A stretch of 11,411 nucleotides of DNA. Origin: Acetobacteraceae bacterium. GTDB lineage: Bacteria; Pseudomonadota; Alphaproteobacteria; Acetobacterales; Acetobacteraceae. The notes under the pieces are model-generated. The model ran no database searches. It had not been told where the DNA came from and saw nothing but the letters and a program-made list of their open reading frames with translations. The position numbers were made by a program, and so were the translations under genes. Where the stretch lies: contig DAICYU010000080.1 of NCBI GenBank assembly GCA_027311485.1, positions 1-11,411 on the forward strand, written 5' to 3'. Below, in pieces: positions 1 to 6,690 of this stretch. Every line of letters begins with the position of its first letter. Position 1 is the first letter of the stretch.

Positions 1-323
1 AACGGATTGTGCGATGCTGAGATCATTACGCCCAGGTCGGCGCGCAGGGATCGGGTGAGCATCGCGACGGCCGGGGTGGGCAGCGGGCCGAGCAGGGTGA
101 CATCCATGCCGGCGCCGATGAAGCCGGCGGTGAGGGCGGGTTCCAGCATGTAGCCGGACAGGCGGGTATCCTTGCCGATCACCACGCGGTGGCGGTGCGC
201 ACCGCGGGTGAACATCAGCCCAGCCGCCTGCCCCAGCCGCAGCGCAATGCCTGCCGTCATCGGTTCGGTGTTCGCCTTGCCCCGAATCCCGTCCGTGCCG
301 AACAGCCGCCTTGTCCTCGTCAT
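1..323 (-). CDS. glmM: Phosphoglucosamine mutase GlmM, N-terminal part (cut by window edge)
   Basis: GlmM converts glucosamine-6-phosphate to glucosamine-1-phosphate, a cytosolic step towards UDP-GlcNAc for peptidoglycan and lipopolysaccharide. Only the first 107 codons are inside the window. They begin MTRTRRLFGTDGIRG, the hallmark GlmM N-terminus, continue with GKDTRLSGYMLE at about residues 50-61, and end at ISASHNP (residues 101-107). That last motif carries the serine phosphorylated in the catalytic cycle (the Ser before His, residue 104 here). The start is fixed by the ATG at 321-323, which overlaps the folP stop as ATGA, so translation is probably coupled to folP. A folP-glmM pair is a common arrangement in proteobacteria. 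Nothing is broken in the visible part; the remaining three domains lie off the left edge. Confidence 0.96.
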   Translation of the reverse strand, partial: MTRTRRLFGTDGIRGKANTEPMTAGIALRLGQAAGLMFTRGAHRHRVVIGKDTRLSGYMLEPALTAGFIGAGMDVTLLGPLPTPAVAMLTRSLRADLGVMISASHNP

Positions 324-1228
324 GCCGATTTATTGCTCCGTCCGGCGTGATTGTCGCGCTCCCCCGGTATTTGGGAGGGCGAAACCGTGCCGCAAAATGC
401 TAGCGATTGCCAAACACGAATCGCCTGAACCGTCTCCCGAACGTCATGCACGCGCAGAATCGATGCGCCATGTAGCACGGCGAACAGGCCGGCGGCGAGC
501 GATCCGCCCAGGCGCCGGTCGGCTGCCGGCTCGTCCGACAACGCACCGATAAAGCCTTTGCGAGACAGCCCGACCAGCAGCGGATAGCCCAGCGTGGCCA
601 GTTCAGCCAGGCGGCACAGCACGGCGCGGGAGTGTTCGGGGTGTTTGGCGAAGCCGAGCCCGGGGTCCAGCGCGATCGCATCCGGCCGGATGCCAGACGC
701 GATCGCGGCATGCAGGCGGTCCAGCAACTCGGCGCGGACTTCGGCCAAGACATCCTGGTAGGTGGCAAGCGTGTTCATGGTCGCCGGCGTGCCGCGCATG
801 TGCATCAGCACCACCGGGCAGCCGCGTTCGGCCACCAGGGGCGCGGCGGCCGGGTCGTGGGCCAGACCGGAGATGTCGTTGATGATCCGGGCGCCGGCGT
901 CCAGCGTGGCGCGCATCGTGCTGGCGTTGCGCGTATCGACCGATACGACCACGCCAGCCGCCGCGAGCGCGCGCACGACGGGCACGATGCGCGCCTGCTC
1001 GACCTCCGGGGGCACGACGGACGCGCCGGGGCGGGTGCTTTCGCCGCCGACATCGACGATGTCAGCGCCATCCGCCGCCATCTGCATCCCGGCGCGGATC
1101 GCCGTGTCCGCGTCGGTGCGCTGGCCGCCGTCGCTGAAACTGTCCGGGGTGACGTTGAGGATGCCCATGACGAGCGGGCGCGTGAGTGGCAATCCAGCCC
1201 AGATGCGGCCTTCCGGCGGTGGGGTCAT
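320..1228 (-). CDS. folP: Dihydropteroate synthase
   Basis: FolP condenses 6-hydroxymethyl-7,8-dihydropterin pyrophosphate with p-aminobenzoate to make dihydropteroate in cytosolic folate synthesis; it is the sulfonamide target. The 302-residue protein has the family signatures in order: MGILNVTPDSFSDGG (residues 21-35, phosphate/pterin loop), VDVGGESTRPGA (58-69), SVDTRN (96-101), INDISG (116-121), DPGLGFAKHPEHSR (188-201), GLSRKGFIG (220-228) and the terminal RVHDV (259-263). It is slightly longer than the usual 270-285 residues because of about 35 extra C-terminal residues. The ATG at 1226-1228 overlaps the upstream sigma-factor stop by ATGA, and its stop overlaps the glmM start the same way. 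It therefore sits in the middle of a tightly coupled three-gene unit. No frameshift or missing key residue is visible. Confidence 0.97.
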   Translation of the reverse strand: MTPPPEGRIWAGLPLTRPLVMGILNVTPDSFSDGGQRTDADTAIRAGMQMAADGADIVDVGGESTRPGASVVPPEVEQARIVPVVRALAAAGVVVSVDTRNASTMRATLDAGARIINDISGLAHDPAAAPLVAERGCPVVLMHMRGTPATMNTLATYQDVLAEVRAELLDRLHAAIASGIRPDAIALDPGLGFAKHPEHSRAVLCRLAELATLGYPLLVGLSRKGFIGALSDEPAADRRLGGSLAAGLFAVLHGASILRVHDVRETVQAIRVWQSLAFCGTVSPSQIPGERDNHAGRSNKSA

Positions 1229-2064
1229 GCGGATGCCCGGCAGGACTCGCTCCGGCCCTCCGCGCCCCGGTTATCCGCGCCCCAGCCCAATTTCACGGTC
1301 TGCGCGCCCACGCGCGATATCACGGCCTGCACGAATTTCGTCCAGCAGGCGATCAGCCGAGCGGTGCCACCGGCTTGTTTTTGTCGTGGGGGCGCGGTGC
1401 GGGACGCGGCTGGCACCGCGGTCTGCGAGCGGCTGGCGCCGGACTGGGTCAGAACATCGATGGCCTGGCGTACCCGACCACGGGCGCGATGCAGCAGGAC
1501 GCGCTGATTCTCGGCCGAGATCTGCAGCAGATCGCAGGTTTCATCGGCACTTTGCCCTTCGATGTCACGCATGATCAGGACGGCCTTCTGCGCCGGCGGC
1601 AATGTCTCCATCACCGCCGCCACATGGTCCCATAGCTGCTTGCCGCCGATCACCCGCTCGGGGCTGATATCGTCCCACAGGCGTGGTTCATCGATCCAGT
1701 GACCGTCTGGCTTGAACGCGGACAGCGGCACCGCGCGTTCGTCGCCGGATGAACCGTCGAATCCGGCTGGTAGCGCAACCATGCGCTTTTCCCCGCTGGC
1801 ACGGGTGCGCGCACGGTTCAGCAGGATGGTGAACAGCCAGGTGATGACGCTGGACCGGCCTTCGAAGCGGTCGATTCCGGAGAAGAAGGCCAGCCAGGTG
1901 TCCTGCGCCACCTCCTCGGCCTGGGCGGTGCTGCCGATCACCGAATACGCCATGTTGGTCAGGGAGCGGTGAAAGCGCCGGATCAGCGTGCGATAGGCCG
2001 CCTGATCGCCGCTGCGCAGCCGTTGCAGAAAGGCGGGCTCGTCGAACTCGGTCCATCGTGTCAT
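1225..2064 (-). CDS. ECF-type sigma-70 family RNA polymerase sigma factor with C-terminal extension
   Basis: This is an alternative sigma factor of 279 residues. Region 2 is at about residues 22-88, including AEEVAQDTWLAFFSGIDRFEG and the helix ending LLNRARTRA. Region 4 is at about 143-197, with LPPAQKAVLIMRDIEG and the helix-turn-helix stretch ISAENQRVLLHRARGRVR. The linker contains FKPDGHWIDEPRLW (117-130). That G-H-W...P..W linker is, to my knowledge, typical of one ECF subgroup that is paired with small zf-HC2 proteins, and such a gene lies just upstream on the other strand. Most relatives end soon after region 4. Here about 75 more residues follow, rich in Ala, Pro, Arg and Gln and then containing a possible amphipathic stretch around 234-252. 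The stop overlaps the folP ATG by ATGA. The ATG at 2064 has only a weak ribosome binding site (AAGG, about 11 bases upstream). The target regulon cannot be read from the sequence. Confidence 0.9.
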   Translation of the reverse strand: MTRWTEFDEPAFLQRLRSGDQAAYRTLIRRFHRSLTNMAYSVIGSTAQAEEVAQDTWLAFFSGIDRFEGRSSVITWLFTILLNRARTRASGEKRMVALPAGFDGSSGDERAVPLSAFKPDGHWIDEPRLWDDISPERVIGGKQLWDHVAAVMETLPPAQKAVLIMRDIEGQSADETCDLLQISAENQRVLLHRARGRVRQAIDVLTQSGASRSQTAVPAASRTAPPRQKQAGGTARLIACWTKFVQAVISRVGAQTVKLGWGADNRGAEGRSESCRASA

Positions 2065-2141
2065 GCCACTGGGCCTTTGCAGGAACGGCGCTGGGCCGCA
2101 TCATACGCATGGGGCTTGCGGCGTGCGATCCCCCATCCGGC

Positions 2142-2150
2142 AGGAAAGGG
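2142..2150 (+). promoter_or_regulatory. Ribosome binding site supporting the ATT start of the zf-HC2 gene
   Basis: AGGAAAGGG is followed by 7 bases and then ATT 2158. It is the only strong Shine-Dalgarno-like stretch near the zf-HC2 domain. It is 25 bases from the first ATG that follows, too far to serve it. This is the reason ATT is preferred over ATG 2176. Confidence 0.5.
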
Positions 2151-2157
2151 CGGCGCG

Positions 2158-2433
2158 ATTCCCATTTGTCGCGACATGGCGGAGCTGGTGACCGACTACC
2201 TGGAAGGCGCGTTGCCGCTGCACCGGCGGCTGGCGGTGAACCTGCACCTGTTCCGCTGTCCTGCGTGCACGCGCTATTTCGACCAGATGCGACGGACCAT
2301 TGCGCTGCTGCGCCGCATACGGCCGCCGGCGCCGCCTGAAGCGGTTGAGGAGGCGGTGCTGCGCCGCCTGGCCGATGCCCGGGCGGGAATTGACCAAGAA
2401 GGTCATGACCGAGGGGGCGCGGCCGAGCCTTAG
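2158..2433 (+). CDS. Small zf-HC2 domain protein, probable anti-sigma factor, likely ATT start
   Basis: About 91 residues if read from ATT 2158. The zinc-finger pattern is Cys4, then His30-x3-Cys34-x2-Cys37, within PICRDMAELVTDYLEGALP and HLFRCPACTRYFDQM. That matches the zf-HC2 (ZAS-like) fold of anti-sigma factors that sequester ECF sigmas. There is no membrane segment, so it should act in the cytosol. The start is the uncertain point. The first good ATG (2176) would remove the conserved Cys. ATT 2158 keeps it and lies 7 bases after AGGAAAGGG. An in-frame TTG at 2116 is possible but has a poor ribosome site, and the in-frame ATG at 1969 lies inside the sigma gene on the other strand. The gene diverges from the sigma gene rather than following it, which is unusual for this pair. 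Its role as regulator of that sigma factor is inferred from family and position. Confidence 0.75.
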   Translation: MPICRDMAELVTDYLEGALPLHRRLAVNLHLFRCPACTRYFDQMRRTIALLRRIRPPAPPEAVEEAVLRRLADARAGIDQEGHDRGGAAEP

Positions 2434-2583
2434 CGCGGGCCGGCTGGAAGGACCGGTTGCTGGGTTACGGCCGGACGCGTGCCCGGGGATGTGGATCGGA
2501 GGAACCGGCACAGCCCCCCGGGGGCGAGTCGCACTGGTGAATACCATGTCACAGCGGCATTGATGCCGTCATGCGATCCGGGC

Positions 2584-2595
2584 TTGATCGATCAA
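2584..2595. repeat. Perfect 12-base palindrome TTGATCGATCAA
   Basis: TTGATCGATCAA is its own reverse complement. It lies 28 bases before a second perfect palindrome at 2623. It could be an operator half of a dimeric regulator, but there is no direct support for a function. Confidence 0.4.
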
Positions 2596-2622
2596 ATCCC
2601 GGCAAATCGGCCGGACACTGTC

Positions 2623-2636
2623 AAGGCACGTGCCTT
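2623..2636. repeat. Perfect 14-base palindrome AAGGCACGTGCCTT (possible operator)
   Basis: AAGGCACGTGCCTT is perfectly self-complementary and is followed by TTG. A near-identical sequence, AAGGCACATGCCTC, occurs at 8496-8509 upstream of the oxidoreductase operon. Two such copies, both outside genes, suggest a protein-binding site. As an RNA hairpin it would have a 5-base stem and a short T run, so a weak terminator for the zf-HC2 gene is an alternative reading. Confidence 0.4.
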
Positions 2637-2840
2637 TTGTTTCAGCAGTGACTGCACAGCGACATCCCAAACGAAAATTTTCACCACAACGGGGCATGCG
2701 CAGGTGTAGCGTTCATTCTGGGCATTGTCGGCGGGAGCAACGGCGATCGCGGTTAACCGGTTGTTAAGATTATTCTTGTATTCAGATACGGTCCGTGCGG
2801 TCGATCTTCGGCGGCACTGCAGGGCTCGGGGAGGCGCATT

Positions 2841-3266
2841 ATGCACCTGACAGCCTATATTGCAGAGACGGGTACCCGGCGCCCGATGCCGGCCAACGCG
2901 AACATGGCGGGTTCCCGCAGGCACGGACAAGGCGGAGACGAAAATCTTCGACTTCCAAAAAACTTTGATTTTATCACGATTTTCCTTGAAATCGCCGAAG
3001 CTGGCTTTCACAGTTGCGTGATCGTCGGTCATGCGGCGGCAACGCTGAAGACGTCCGATGTTCGGCGTGATCCCTTGAACGTTTGGATAATGCCTCGAAA
3101 TCGGGGCTGTGGGCTTCTGTGCAGCCGCACAGGGAGATTGCGTTCGTTGGCCAGGCTTCTCCCGCGCGGATGTGGCGTCGAACCGGCAGTAAAAAGATCT
3201 GTACAAATGACTGCGCGTTATCTGCAACTCTGTAAGTCTAAATCAGCTTTGCGAGCGTTGGAATGA
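2841..3266 (+). CDS. Doubtful 141-residue open frame, no recognised family
   Basis: An ATG at 2841 follows GGGGAGG (2828-2834) by 6 bases, a good ribosome-site spacing. That is the only reason to list it. The predicted product (MHLTAYIAETGTRRPMP...) has no domain, signal or motif that I recognise. Its codons (for example CTT, CGA, AAA, TTT, ATA, AGA) are unlike the GC-ending codons of all neighbouring genes. The frame crosses the AT-rich patch. It could be a foreign or decaying gene, or simply a chance open frame behind a chance purine run; the second is more likely. Confidence 0.15.
   Translation: MHLTAYIAETGTRRPMPANANMAGSRRHGQGGDENLRLPKNFDFITIFLEIAEAGFHSCVIVGHAAATLKTSDVRRDPLNVWIMPRNRGCGLLCSRTGRLRSLARLLPRGCGVEPAVKRSVQMTARYLQLCKSKSALRALE
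3117..3132. repeat. Small perfect hairpin in the prkA upstream region
   Basis: CTGTGC (3117-3122), a 4-base loop AGCC, and GCACAG (3127-3132) form a 6-base stem that two G-U pairs can extend. There is no T tract after it on either strand, so it is not an intrinsic terminator. It may be part of a structured leader RNA or may be chance. Confidence 0.3.
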
Positions 3267-3389
3267 AACCAGTCGAAGAAAACATTCCCGCGACACCTCC
3301 CCTGTCCGCTACGGTTGCACCCATCTTGCATAGTACGGTGCATATGAATGCGATTGACCGTGGCACCACCCTTAACAACGGAGCGGCCG

Positions 3390-5336
3390 ATGCAGCCGGT
3401 CGATGACATTTTTTCAGCCTACGCCCGTGGCTATGAGGCGCACCGCGACGCCGAGATGTCGCTGCCAGAATACCTGGAAGCGTGCCGCAAGGATCCGATG
3501 GTCTATGCCACGGCAACGGAACGCCTGCTCGCCGCGATCGGCGAACCGGAGATGGTGGATACCGCGAAGGACGCCCGCCTCGGCCGCATTTTCATGAACC
3601 GGACGATCCGGATGTATCCGGCGTTCAGCGAATTCTACGGCATGGAGGAGACGATCGAGCGTATCGTCGGCTTCCTCCGCCACGCCGCCCAGGGCCTGGA
3701 AGAACGTAAGCAAATCATGTACTTGCTTGGCCCCGTCGGCGGCGGCAAGTCGTCGCTGGCGGAACGCCTGAAGGCGCTGATGGAAACCTACCCCATCTAT
3801 GTGCTGAAGGCCGGCGATCAGCTCAGCCCGGTGTTTGAAAGCCCGCTGGGCCTGTTCAATCCGGAACACATGGGTGCGATGCTGGAGGATCGCTACGGCA
3901 TCCCGCAGCGGCGGCTGACCGGGCTCATGAGCCCATGGTGCATCAAACGGCTGGATGAGTTCAGCGGCGACATCTCCCGCTTCCACGTGCAGAAGATCAT
4001 GCCGTCGCGGCTGCGCCAGATCGCCATCGCGAAAACCGAGCCGGGCGATGAGAACAACCAGGACATCTCCTCCCTGGTCGGCAAGGTCGACATCCGCAAA
4101 CTGGAGATGCACGCGCAGAACGACCCGGATGCGTACAGCTACTCCGGCGGCCTGAACCGCGCCAACCAGGGCATGCTCGAGTTCGTTGAGATGTTCAAGG
4201 CGCCGATCAAGATGCTGCATCCGCTGCTGACGGCGACGCAGGAAGGCAACTACATCGGCACCGAGAACATCGGCGCGATCCCGTTCCAGGGGATCATCAT
4301 GGCCCACTCCAACGAATCGGAGTGGCAGAGCTTCAAGAATAACAATAACAACGAAGCCTTCATCGACCGCATTTACGTCATCAAGGTGCCGTATTGCCTG
4401 CGCGTGACCGAGGAGCAGAAGATCTACGAAAAGCTGGTGTCACGCTCGGAACTGGGCGAGGCGCCCTGCGCGCCGGCGACGCTGGAGATGCTGGCGCGGT
4501 TCTCGGTGCTGACGCGGTTGCGCCGGCATGAGAACAGCACGGTGTTCGCCAAGATGCGGGTCTATGACGGCGAAAGCCTGCGGGAAACCGATCCCCGGGC
4601 GCGGTCGTTGCAGGAATACAAGGACACCGCCGGCGTCGAGGAAGGCATGGACGGCGCGTCCACCCGGTTCGCCTTCAAGGTGCTGGCCGCGACCTTCAAT
4701 CACGATACGACCGAAATCGCCGCCGATCCGGTGCATTTGATGTATGTGCTGGAACAATCGATCCGGCGTGAACAGCTGCCGCAGGATACCGAGAAGCGCT
4801 ACCTGGAGTTCATCAAGGGCGAGCTGGCGCCGCGTTACGCCGAATTCATCGGCAACGAGATTCAGAAAGCCTACCTGGAGTCGTACCACGATTACGGACA
4901 GAACCTGTTCGATCGTTACGTATCCTATGCCGATGCCTGGATCGAGGACATCGACTTCAAGGATGCCGACACGGGCCAGTTGATGAACCGTGAGCTGCTC
5001 AACCAGGAACTCACGAAGATCGAAAAGCCGGCGGGCATCGCAAATCCGAAGGATTTCCGTAACGAGGTAGTGAAGTTCAGCCTGCGGGCGCGTGCCAACA
5101 ACAACGGCAAGAACCCGTCCTGGACCAGCTACGAGAAGATCCGCGACGTCATCGAACGCCGGATGTTCAGCCAGGTTGAGGAATTGCTGCCGGTCATCAG
5201 CTTCGGTTCGAAGAAGGACAGTGACACCGAAAAGAAACACACCGAGTTCGTCGATCGCATGATGACCCGTGGTTACACGGAAAGGCAGGTCCGACGGCTT
5301 GTAGAGTGGTATATGCGTGTGAAGCAGGCGGGCTGA
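3390..5336 (+). CDS. prkA: PrkA/YeaG family AAA+ serine protein kinase
   Basis: This cytosolic protein has an N-terminal AAA+ ATPase module and a C-terminal PrkA domain reported to have serine kinase activity. The E. coli counterpart YeaG acts in starvation and stress. From M at 3390 it has 648 residues, close to the roughly 644 of E. coli. Visible blocks are a typical N-terminus (DIFSAYARGYEAHRD), Walker A GPVGGGKSS (114-122), TEPGDENNQDISSLVGKVD, GGLNRANQGMLEFVEMFKAP, HSNESEW, VPYCLR, MRVYDGESL, EKPAGISNP-like EKPAGIANPKDFRNE, and a C-terminal YTERQVRRLVEWYMRV. An upstream in-frame ATG at 3348 would add 14 residues. 3390 is preferred because GGAG (3380-3383) sits 6 bases before it and the family begins there. 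It heads an operon with yeaH and spoVR, with 49 bases before yeaH. Confidence 0.96.
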   Translation: MQPVDDIFSAYARGYEAHRDAEMSLPEYLEACRKDPMVYATATERLLAAIGEPEMVDTAKDARLGRIFMNRTIRMYPAFSEFYGMEETIERIVGFLRHAAQGLEERKQIMYLLGPVGGGKSSLAERLKALMETYPIYVLKAGDQLSPVFESPLGLFNPEHMGAMLEDRYGIPQRRLTGLMSPWCIKRLDEFSGDISRFHVQKIMPSRLRQIAIAKTEPGDENNQDISSLVGKVDIRKLEMHAQNDPDAYSYSGGLNRANQGMLEFVEMFKAPIKMLHPLLTATQEGNYIGTENIGAIPFQGIIMAHSNESEWQSFKNNNNNEAFIDRIYVIKVPYCLRVTEEQKIYEKLVSRSELGEAPCAPATLEMLARFSVLTRLRRHENSTVFAKMRVYDGESLRETDPRARSLQEYKDTAGVEEGMDGASTRFAFKVLAATFNHDTTEIAADPVHLMYVLEQSIRREQLPQDTEKRYLEFIKGELAPRYAEFIGNEIQKAYLESYHDYGQNLFDRYVSYADAWIEDIDFKDADTGQLMNRELLNQELTKIEKPAGIANPKDFRNEVVKFSLRARANNNGKNPSWTSYEKIRDVIERRMFSQVEELLPVISFGSKKDSDTEKKHTEFVDRMMTRGYTERQVRRLVEWYMRVKQAG

Positions 5337-5385
5337 GATGTTTCCTCTCGGCCCCGTTCAAACCGGAAAGGTGTGACAGGCGATT

Positions 5386-6690
5386 ATGCACATCGTTGAC
5401 CGCCGCCTGAACCCGAGTGGCAAGAACCTCGCCAACCGCCAGCGCTTCATGCGGCGCGCCAAGTCGCAGATCCGCAAGGCGGTGCACGAAAGCTCGGGCA
5501 GCCGCAGCATCAAGGACGCTGATCAAGGCGGGGAGGTTGTGCTGCCCTCACAGGGCGTGCACGAGCCCACCCTGCGCCGCAGCAGCAGCGGCGGCATCCG
5601 CGACCATTTGCTGCCAGGCAACAAGGAGTACATTGCCGGCGATACGATCCAGCGTCCGCCCAGCGGCGGGGGTGGCGGCGGATCGGAAGGCAGCCCGGAC
5701 GGGGAGGGTGAGGACGACTTCCGCTTCGCCCTGTCCCGCGACGAGTTCGTCGATCTGTTCCTGGAAGACCTGGAACTGCCGGATCTGGCCAAGCGCAAGG
5801 TGGTGAACGCCGAGGCGGTGGTGTACCACCGCGCCGGCTACTCAGTCAGCGGTTCGCCAGCGAACCTGGCCTTGATGCGGACAGTGCGGAACAGCCTGTC
5901 CCGCCGCATCGCGCTGAAGCGGCCAAAGCCGGATGAGCTGCAGGCGCTGCAGGATGAAATCGACGCGCTGAAGGACGGCAGCGACGAACCACGGCGCATC
6001 GCGCTGGAGGAGGAGCTGCGGCGCAAGCAGCGCAAAACCAGCGTCATCCCGTATATCGACCCGCTGGATGTCCGTTACAAGCGGTTCGAGGCACAGCCGA
6101 AGCCGGTCGCGCAGGCGGTGATGTTCTGCCTGATGGACGTCTCCGGCTCGATGACCGAGCATATGAAGGACCTGGCAAAACGGTTCTATGTGCTGCTGTA
6201 TATCTTCCTGAAGCGGCGGTACAAGAACGTCGACGTGGTCTTCATCCGCCACACGCACCAGGCATCGGAGGTGGACGAGGACACCTTCTTCAACAGCCCG
6301 GAAACCGGCGGCACCGTCGTCTCCACCGCGCTGGAGGAGATGCAGAAGGTCATCGCCGACCGCTACAGCCCGGACAACTGGAATATCTACGCCGCCCAGG
6401 CGTCGGATGGCGACAACACCGCCAGCGACAATGACAAGACCGCGAACCTGCTGACCCGCGTGATCCTGCCGGTCTGCCAGTATTACGCGTATCTGGAAGT
6501 CGGCCGCGATTCCGAGCACTTTCCGCCCGGCTTCATCCGCCGGGACAGCGACCTGTGGCAGACTTATTCCTCCATCATTCGCGCCGGCGCGCCCATGGCC
6601 ATGCGCAAGGTCGGGCATCGGCGGGACATCTACCCGGTGTTCCGTGAGCTGTTCGCGAAGAAGCAAGGCGCGGAGGCCCACGCCGAATGA
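5386..6690 (+). CDS. yeaH: YeaH/UPF0229 (DUF444) family protein with vWA-like metal site
   Basis: This 434-residue protein belongs to the DUF444 family, almost always encoded beside prkA. The N-terminal half is basic (RRLNPSGKNLANRQRFMRRAK). A glycine-rich acidic linker follows (PPSGGGGGGSEGSPDGEGEDD, about 91-111), then a charged, coiled-coil-like stretch (about 178-217). The C-terminal half carries a von Willebrand A-like fold with a MIDAS metal site: DVSGSMTEHMKDLAK at 251-265 (Asp251, Ser253, Ser255), a GGT at 308-310, and ASDGDN at 339-344. Such domains usually bind Mg and dock partner proteins, consistent with joint action with PrkA; that is inference. The ATG at 5386 follows ACAGG by 5 bases, with GGAAAGG further upstream. 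Its stop overlaps the spoVR start by ATGA. Confidence 0.95.
   Translation: MHIVDRRLNPSGKNLANRQRFMRRAKSQIRKAVHESSGSRSIKDADQGGEVVLPSQGVHEPTLRRSSSGGIRDHLLPGNKEYIAGDTIQRPPSGGGGGGSEGSPDGEGEDDFRFALSRDEFVDLFLEDLELPDLAKRKVVNAEAVVYHRAGYSVSGSPANLALMRTVRNSLSRRIALKRPKPDELQALQDEIDALKDGSDEPRRIALEEELRRKQRKTSVIPYIDPLDVRYKRFEAQPKPVAQAVMFCLMDVSGSMTEHMKDLAKRFYVLLYIFLKRRYKNVDVVFIRHTHQASEVDEDTFFNSPETGGTVVSTALEEMQKVIADRYSPDNWNIYAAQASDGDNTASDNDKTANLLTRVILPVCQYYAYLEVGRDSEHFPPGFIRRDSDLWQTYSSIIRAGAPMAMRKVGHRRDIYPVFRELFAKKQGAEAHAE

Larger units (their letters stand above)
2434..3389. other. Long intergenic region without a convincing gene
   Basis: This stretch of about 950 bases separates the zf-HC2 gene from prkA. 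It is less GC-rich than its neighbours: bases 2941-3000 are only about one third G+C, by hand count, in a window that is mostly far higher. It contains several short perfect palindromes (2584-2595, 2623-2636, 2673-2682), the sequence TTAACCGGTTGTTAA at 2753-2767, and small hairpins (2555-2568 and 3117-3132). Open frames exist on both strands but their products resemble nothing I recognise and their third positions are not GC-biased like the real genes here. It could hold the prkA promoter with a long leader, a small RNA or a decayed gene. I could not assign a promoter with confidence. Confidence 0.6.

Noticed and set aside
2513..2525. GCCCCCCGGGGGC as a terminator for the zf-HC2 gene
   Set aside because: The dyad leaves no room for a loop without losing most of the stem, and no T tract follows it.
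2592..3227. A 211-codon minus-strand open frame in the intergenic region
   Set aside because: No recognised motif and composition unlike local genes. It overlaps the equally doubtful plus-strand frame at 2841.
3260..3286. GGAAT followed by CATT as a general-stress (EcfG-type) promoter for prkA
   Set aside because: The -35 is GGAAT rather than GGAAC, the -10 is CATT rather than CGTT, and the spacing is longer than the usual 16-17 bases.
3361..3375. TGGCAC-N5-TTAA as a sigma-54 promoter for prkA
   Set aside because: The essential GC of the -12 element is replaced by AA, and it would place the transcript start at the ribosome binding site.
3263..3406. A 47-codon plus-strand frame (MKPVEENIPATPP...) ending inside prkA, as a possible leader peptide
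   Set aside because: No properly spaced ribosome binding site, no GC-biased third positions, and no regulatory codon run or attenuator visible.
4337..4353. AAT/AAC repeat in prkA as a microsatellite
   Set aside because: It encodes an Asn run at a position where the family normally has NNKNN-like sequence, so it is ordinary coding sequence.
5662..5685. G-rich repeat in yeaH
   Set aside because: It encodes the glycine-rich linker typical of DUF444 proteins and needs no other explanation.
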